6,987 nucleotides of DNA from positions 1 through 6,987 of the forward strand of contig CAIYZZ010000371.1 of assembly GCA_903930805.1 (NCBI GenBank), written 5' to 3'. This document shows positions 6,259 to 6,987 of this stretch, one piece after another. Below the pieces are notes generated by a model. That model did not search any database. It was not told where the DNA came from and saw nothing but the letters and a program-made list of their open reading frames with translations. Source of the DNA: an uncultured Rhodocyclaceae bacterium (lineage in GTDB: Bacteria > Pseudomonadota > Gammaproteobacteria > Burkholderiales > Rhodocyclaceae). A program made the translations under genes and the position numbers. Numbering within the stretch: position 1 is the first letter of the stretch; the number at the start of each line of letters is the position of its first letter.

Positions 6259-6909
6259 TCACGGCGGGTCGGGCCTAGAGAGGACCAGTTCCTTGAACTC
6301 TTCAGGGGTCAGGTCGCCGCGCATGTAATCTAACTGCTCTCGGCAGAGCTTATCCAACACCTCTTTGGTTAGGGGCGGCGGGACGGGTGCGGGGGTGAAT
6401 GTCAGTGGCTTGTCTACTCTTACTGTGAAATGAGCTTTCTCGCGTAGTGATGACCATATTTCACGATACTTCTGTTGGTCAGCTTCTGAAACCTTGAGCC
6501 CATTCGTGAGGAACCATGTACCCGGATACTTTTCAGGGTCGTTGCCTTCAAGGGTGCTTCGATGGCGAAGTGAAACACACCTCCCGTCCGCATTTCTGGA
6601 GACTGCCCAATTTCCCCAAATGTAGCTTTTTGAATCACCCACCCTAATTTGAAGTTCCTCTTCTGGGGATGAGTTAATGTCATCCATTATTATTGAAAGG
6701 GTAGCAAAGGCAAACACAGAGGATTTTTCTATATCAAGAGCGGTTTTGATCAAAGCGTGTAGTCCTACATGATCAAGCTTTAATCCTTCGAGAATTAGCG
6801 TGAACTGCTGACCGTTTGCATCTACTCCAGCAAACGATTTTGGAATAACACCAAACCGTTCAACTAAATTGAAGTACCACTCACTATATTCTGCAAACAT
6901 TCGCTTCAT
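6259..6909 (-). CDS. Unrecognised 216-aa accessory protein
   Basis: I cannot assign a family. Residues 1-165 look like one globular domain. It starts MKRMFAEYSEWYFNLVERFG, contains FTLILEGLKL and VFAFATLSIIMDD, and later has YIWGNWAVSRNADGRCVSL and GTWFLTNGLKVSEADQQKY. A Pro-rich linker (PAPVPPP, 173-179) joins it to a short acidic and basic helical tail (KEVLDKLCREQLDYMRGDLTPEEF starts here, residues 182-205, in two parts). There is no signal peptide, no clear membrane helix and no recognisable catalytic motif. The ATG at 6909 has GGAG 6 nt upstream (6916-6919). The frame remains open to the window end, so a longer protein is possible. Part of the gene (6661-6780) is 38% G+C by direct count, against about 60% in hoxH, so recent transfer is likely. 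It appears to be island cargo. Confidence 0.72.
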   Translation of the reverse strand: MKRMFAEYSEWYFNLVERFGVIPKSFAGVDANGQQFTLILEGLKLDHVGLHALIKTALDIEKSSVFAFATLSIIMDDINSSPEEELQIRVGDSKSYIWGNWAVSRNADGRCVSLRHRSTLEGNDPEKYPGTWFLTNGLKVSEADQQKYREIWSSLREKAHFTVRVDKPLTFTPAPVPPPLTKEVLDKLCREQLDYMRGDLTPEEFKELVLSRPDPP

Positions 6910-6987
6910 TAGTAACTCCGTAATTGGGGGGCCGGCGGGTAGTACGCACGAAATGTTGCCAAGGGCAAAAGTCGGCGCTGGCGGGAC
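6910..6987. other. Upstream region of the 216-aa gene, ending in an 18-nt repeat of hoxH sequence
   Basis: It holds the GGAG ribosome-binding site (6916-6919) and no complete gene. The minus-strand frame of the 216-aa gene runs through it without a stop. The last 18 nt (6970-6987, agtcggcgctggcgggac) are identical, in the same orientation, to 1130-1147 inside the part of hoxH that encodes the cleavable extension. Confidence 0.6.

Noticed and set aside
1..6987. CRISPR array or insertion-sequence ends
   Set aside because: No regularly spaced repeats of 25-40 nt and no transposase frame or long terminal inverted repeats were seen on either strand.

Overview
The base composition (roughly 60% G+C in the core genes) and the gene repertoire suggest a proteobacterium, most likely a betaproteobacterium with facultative hydrogen metabolism. 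That assignment is inferred from protein flavour; no rRNA or taxonomic marker is present. The window behaves like a contig fragment: it opens inside a hydrogenase gene and closes in DNA that is still open in frame.

Plus strand, 1-1640: the 3' part of a HoxH-type [NiFe]-hydrogenase large subunit gene, overlapped by 4 nt by its maturation endopeptidase gene (hoxW, TTG start). HoxW is expected to cut the C-terminal extension off HoxH after nickel insertion. A perfect 15-bp hairpin (1657-1690) closes this operon and also serves the convergent gene on the other strand.

Minus strand, 5851 down to 1715: a FadL/OmpP1 outer-membrane channel gene is followed after 13 nt by a stand-alone AMP-forming ligase very like the acyl-ACP synthetase half of Aas. 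Together they look like an exogenous fatty-acid uptake and activation pair. Next comes a candidate promoter and two small unrecognised genes (141 and 83 aa). These share an N-terminal MA(A)ISS and a C-terminal V-(V/L)-N-x-x-G-Q-x-T-G-x-x-x-N-T-x-A signature around unrelated middles. An HU-type nucleoid protein gene follows and ends at the shared terminator.

5852-6987 is the accessory part. Directly upstream of fadL lies only the 3' portion (anticodon loop to CCA) of a tRNA-Leu(CAA) gene on the minus strand. Its 5' half is replaced by unrelated DNA, which is the classic scar of a tyrosine-recombinase element integrated in a tRNA gene. Beyond it lie about 300 nt of non-coding DNA with several short repeats that could be integrase or excisionase arm sites. 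Then comes an unrecognised 216-aa gene whose 5' part is distinctly A+T-richer than the backbone. No integrase gene is visible. I read 5953-6987 as one edge of a genomic island or prophage that continues past the window end.
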